Positions 21,283 through 21,707 of a stretch of 21,707 bases of DNA are shown here, in pieces. The notes beneath the pieces are model-generated. The model had not been told where the DNA came from. It saw only the letters and a program-made list of their open reading frames with translations, and did not search any database. The stretch is from the NCBI GenBank assembly GCA_002083365.1, contig LVWS01000048.1, positions 1-21,707 of the forward strand. Reading direction: 5' to 3'. The translations under genes were made by a program, and so were the position numbers. Position 1 is the first letter of the stretch. Each line of letters starts with the position of its first letter. Source of the stretch: Nitrospira sp. SG-bin1. GTDB lineage: Bacteria > Nitrospirota > Nitrospiria > Nitrospirales > Nitrospiraceae.

Positions 21283-21378
21283 TTACGATCTCACGAGCCA
21301 CCAGAATCCAAAGGCGATGACCGCAAGCGCCCCACCGAATGCATACCAGTCGAGCTTTTGCCTCGTTCTGTATCTCAT
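21283..21378 (-). CDS. Single-span membrane microprotein, 31 aa
   Basis: A tiny frame of 31 codons with a near-perfect SD (AAAGGAG, 6-nt spacer) before ATG 21378. The product has a basic amphipathic N-terminus (MRYRTRQKLDWY), one hydrophobic helix (AFGGALAVIAFGFWWLV) and a short RS end, which predicts an N-in inner-membrane microprotein. I know no family for it. The strong SD, a textbook membrane topology and the nearby DUF3309-like gene on the same strand argue that it is real. No terminator with a T-tract follows. Confidence 0.6.
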   Translation of the reverse strand: MRYRTRQKLDWYAFGGALAVIAFGFWWLVRS

Positions 21379-21680
21379 GTCTATCTCCTTTTACGACTTT
21401 GGAGCGGCTAACCGTTGTCGGCTCAGCCTCGTGGGTGTCCGTTTCACGATTGACCCACCGGTAAGGTGCGGAAAACACACCTGCTCTCGAATTTTTCTAT
21501 TTACTACGGCACTGCCTAGTTTGATGACACGCGTTATTCGAGGGCCTCGAAGACTGAGAATCAGACGCGCTGGGAAGGAGAGGAATGCGCGAAAGATGGG
21601 ACAGCCGACGTTGAGTTGAACGCCACGTCACACCCTATAGACCACTACCGTTGCTGTCAACCCATCGGAGAGGGACGGTG
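21379..21680. other. Gene-poor interval, about 300 bp
   Basis: It should contain the promoter of the 31-aa microprotein, but I see no convincing -35/-10 pair. The frame 21317-21619 on the plus strand has no SD and overlaps the microprotein antisense, so it is not called. Confidence 0.4.
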
Positions 21681-21707
21681 ATGTCAAGCCGCGTGTGTAA
21701 ATTGACG
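21681..21707 (+). CDS. Possible start of a plus-strand gene, cut by the window end
   Basis: ATG 21681 is preceded by GGAGAGGG at a usable distance, and the nine codons to the window edge (MSSRVCKLT) are open. Too short to judge. Listed only because of the SD. Confidence 0.2.

Noticed and set aside
21317..21619. A 100-codon plus-strand frame near the right end
   Set aside because: No SD, antisense to the 31-aa microprotein, no recognisable features.
1..21707. tRNA, rRNA, CRISPR array, insertion sequence or attachment site
   Set aside because: Scanned by eye for cloverleaf patterns, regularly spaced repeats, transposase motifs and flanking repeats. None was convincing. A computed search (tRNAscan, repeat finder) was not possible here.

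Overview
The window looks like a bacterial chromosome of moderately high GC content (upper fifties percent by eye in the core). Protein style and gene content are most like Nitrospirota, in particular Nitrospira. That assignment rests on recalled similarity of several proteins (GAF-fused GspE ATPase, tandem PilZ proteins, the uppS-cdsA-dxr-rseP-proS order). No rRNA, tRNA or phylogenetic marker in the window proves it. I found no tRNA, rRNA, insertion sequence or CRISPR array.

Region 1 (1-2304, minus strand) is an AT-richer accessory island. It encodes a D12-class (Dam-like) DNA adenine methyltransferase, then a ParB/Srx-fold protein with a helix-turn-helix region, then the first 128 residues of a protein cut off by the window edge that resembles phosphoribosyltransferase-like proteins of bacterial conflict systems. 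The last two genes overlap by 4 nt. A near-consensus sigma-70 promoter drives the set. This is the best candidate for an undescribed system: a possible defence or epigenetic-switch module.

Region 2 (2431-7231, minus strand) is a run of five genes: tldD, pmbA, a dienelactone-hydrolase-family protein, a secreted PEBP/YbhB-family protein and a small unknown protein. An intergenic repeat and inverted repeat lie between pmbA and the hydrolase gene. tldD and the plus-strand uppS operon diverge from a shared 209-bp promoter region.

Region 3 (7441-13486, plus strand) is a compact cell-envelope and housekeeping operon: uppS (undecaprenyl-PP), cdsA (CDP-diacylglycerol), dxr (MEP isoprenoid pathway, which supplies the UppS substrates), rseP (site-2 protease) and proS (prolyl-tRNA synthetase).

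Region 4 (13690-17333, plus strand) holds a GAF-MshEN-GspE/PilB-type ATPase and an MltC-type lytic transglycosylase lipoprotein. Region 5 (17386-19519, minus strand) holds a DEAD-box RNA helicase with a probable long structured leader, followed by two tandem PilZ-domain proteins. A 13-bp hairpin covers the Shine-Dalgarno sequence of the first PilZ gene.

Region 6 (19520-21707) is gene-poor. It contains one orphan small protein, a DUF3309-like small membrane protein and a 31-residue single-span membrane microprotein, the latter two with very strong ribosome binding sites, plus long stretches with no convincing gene.
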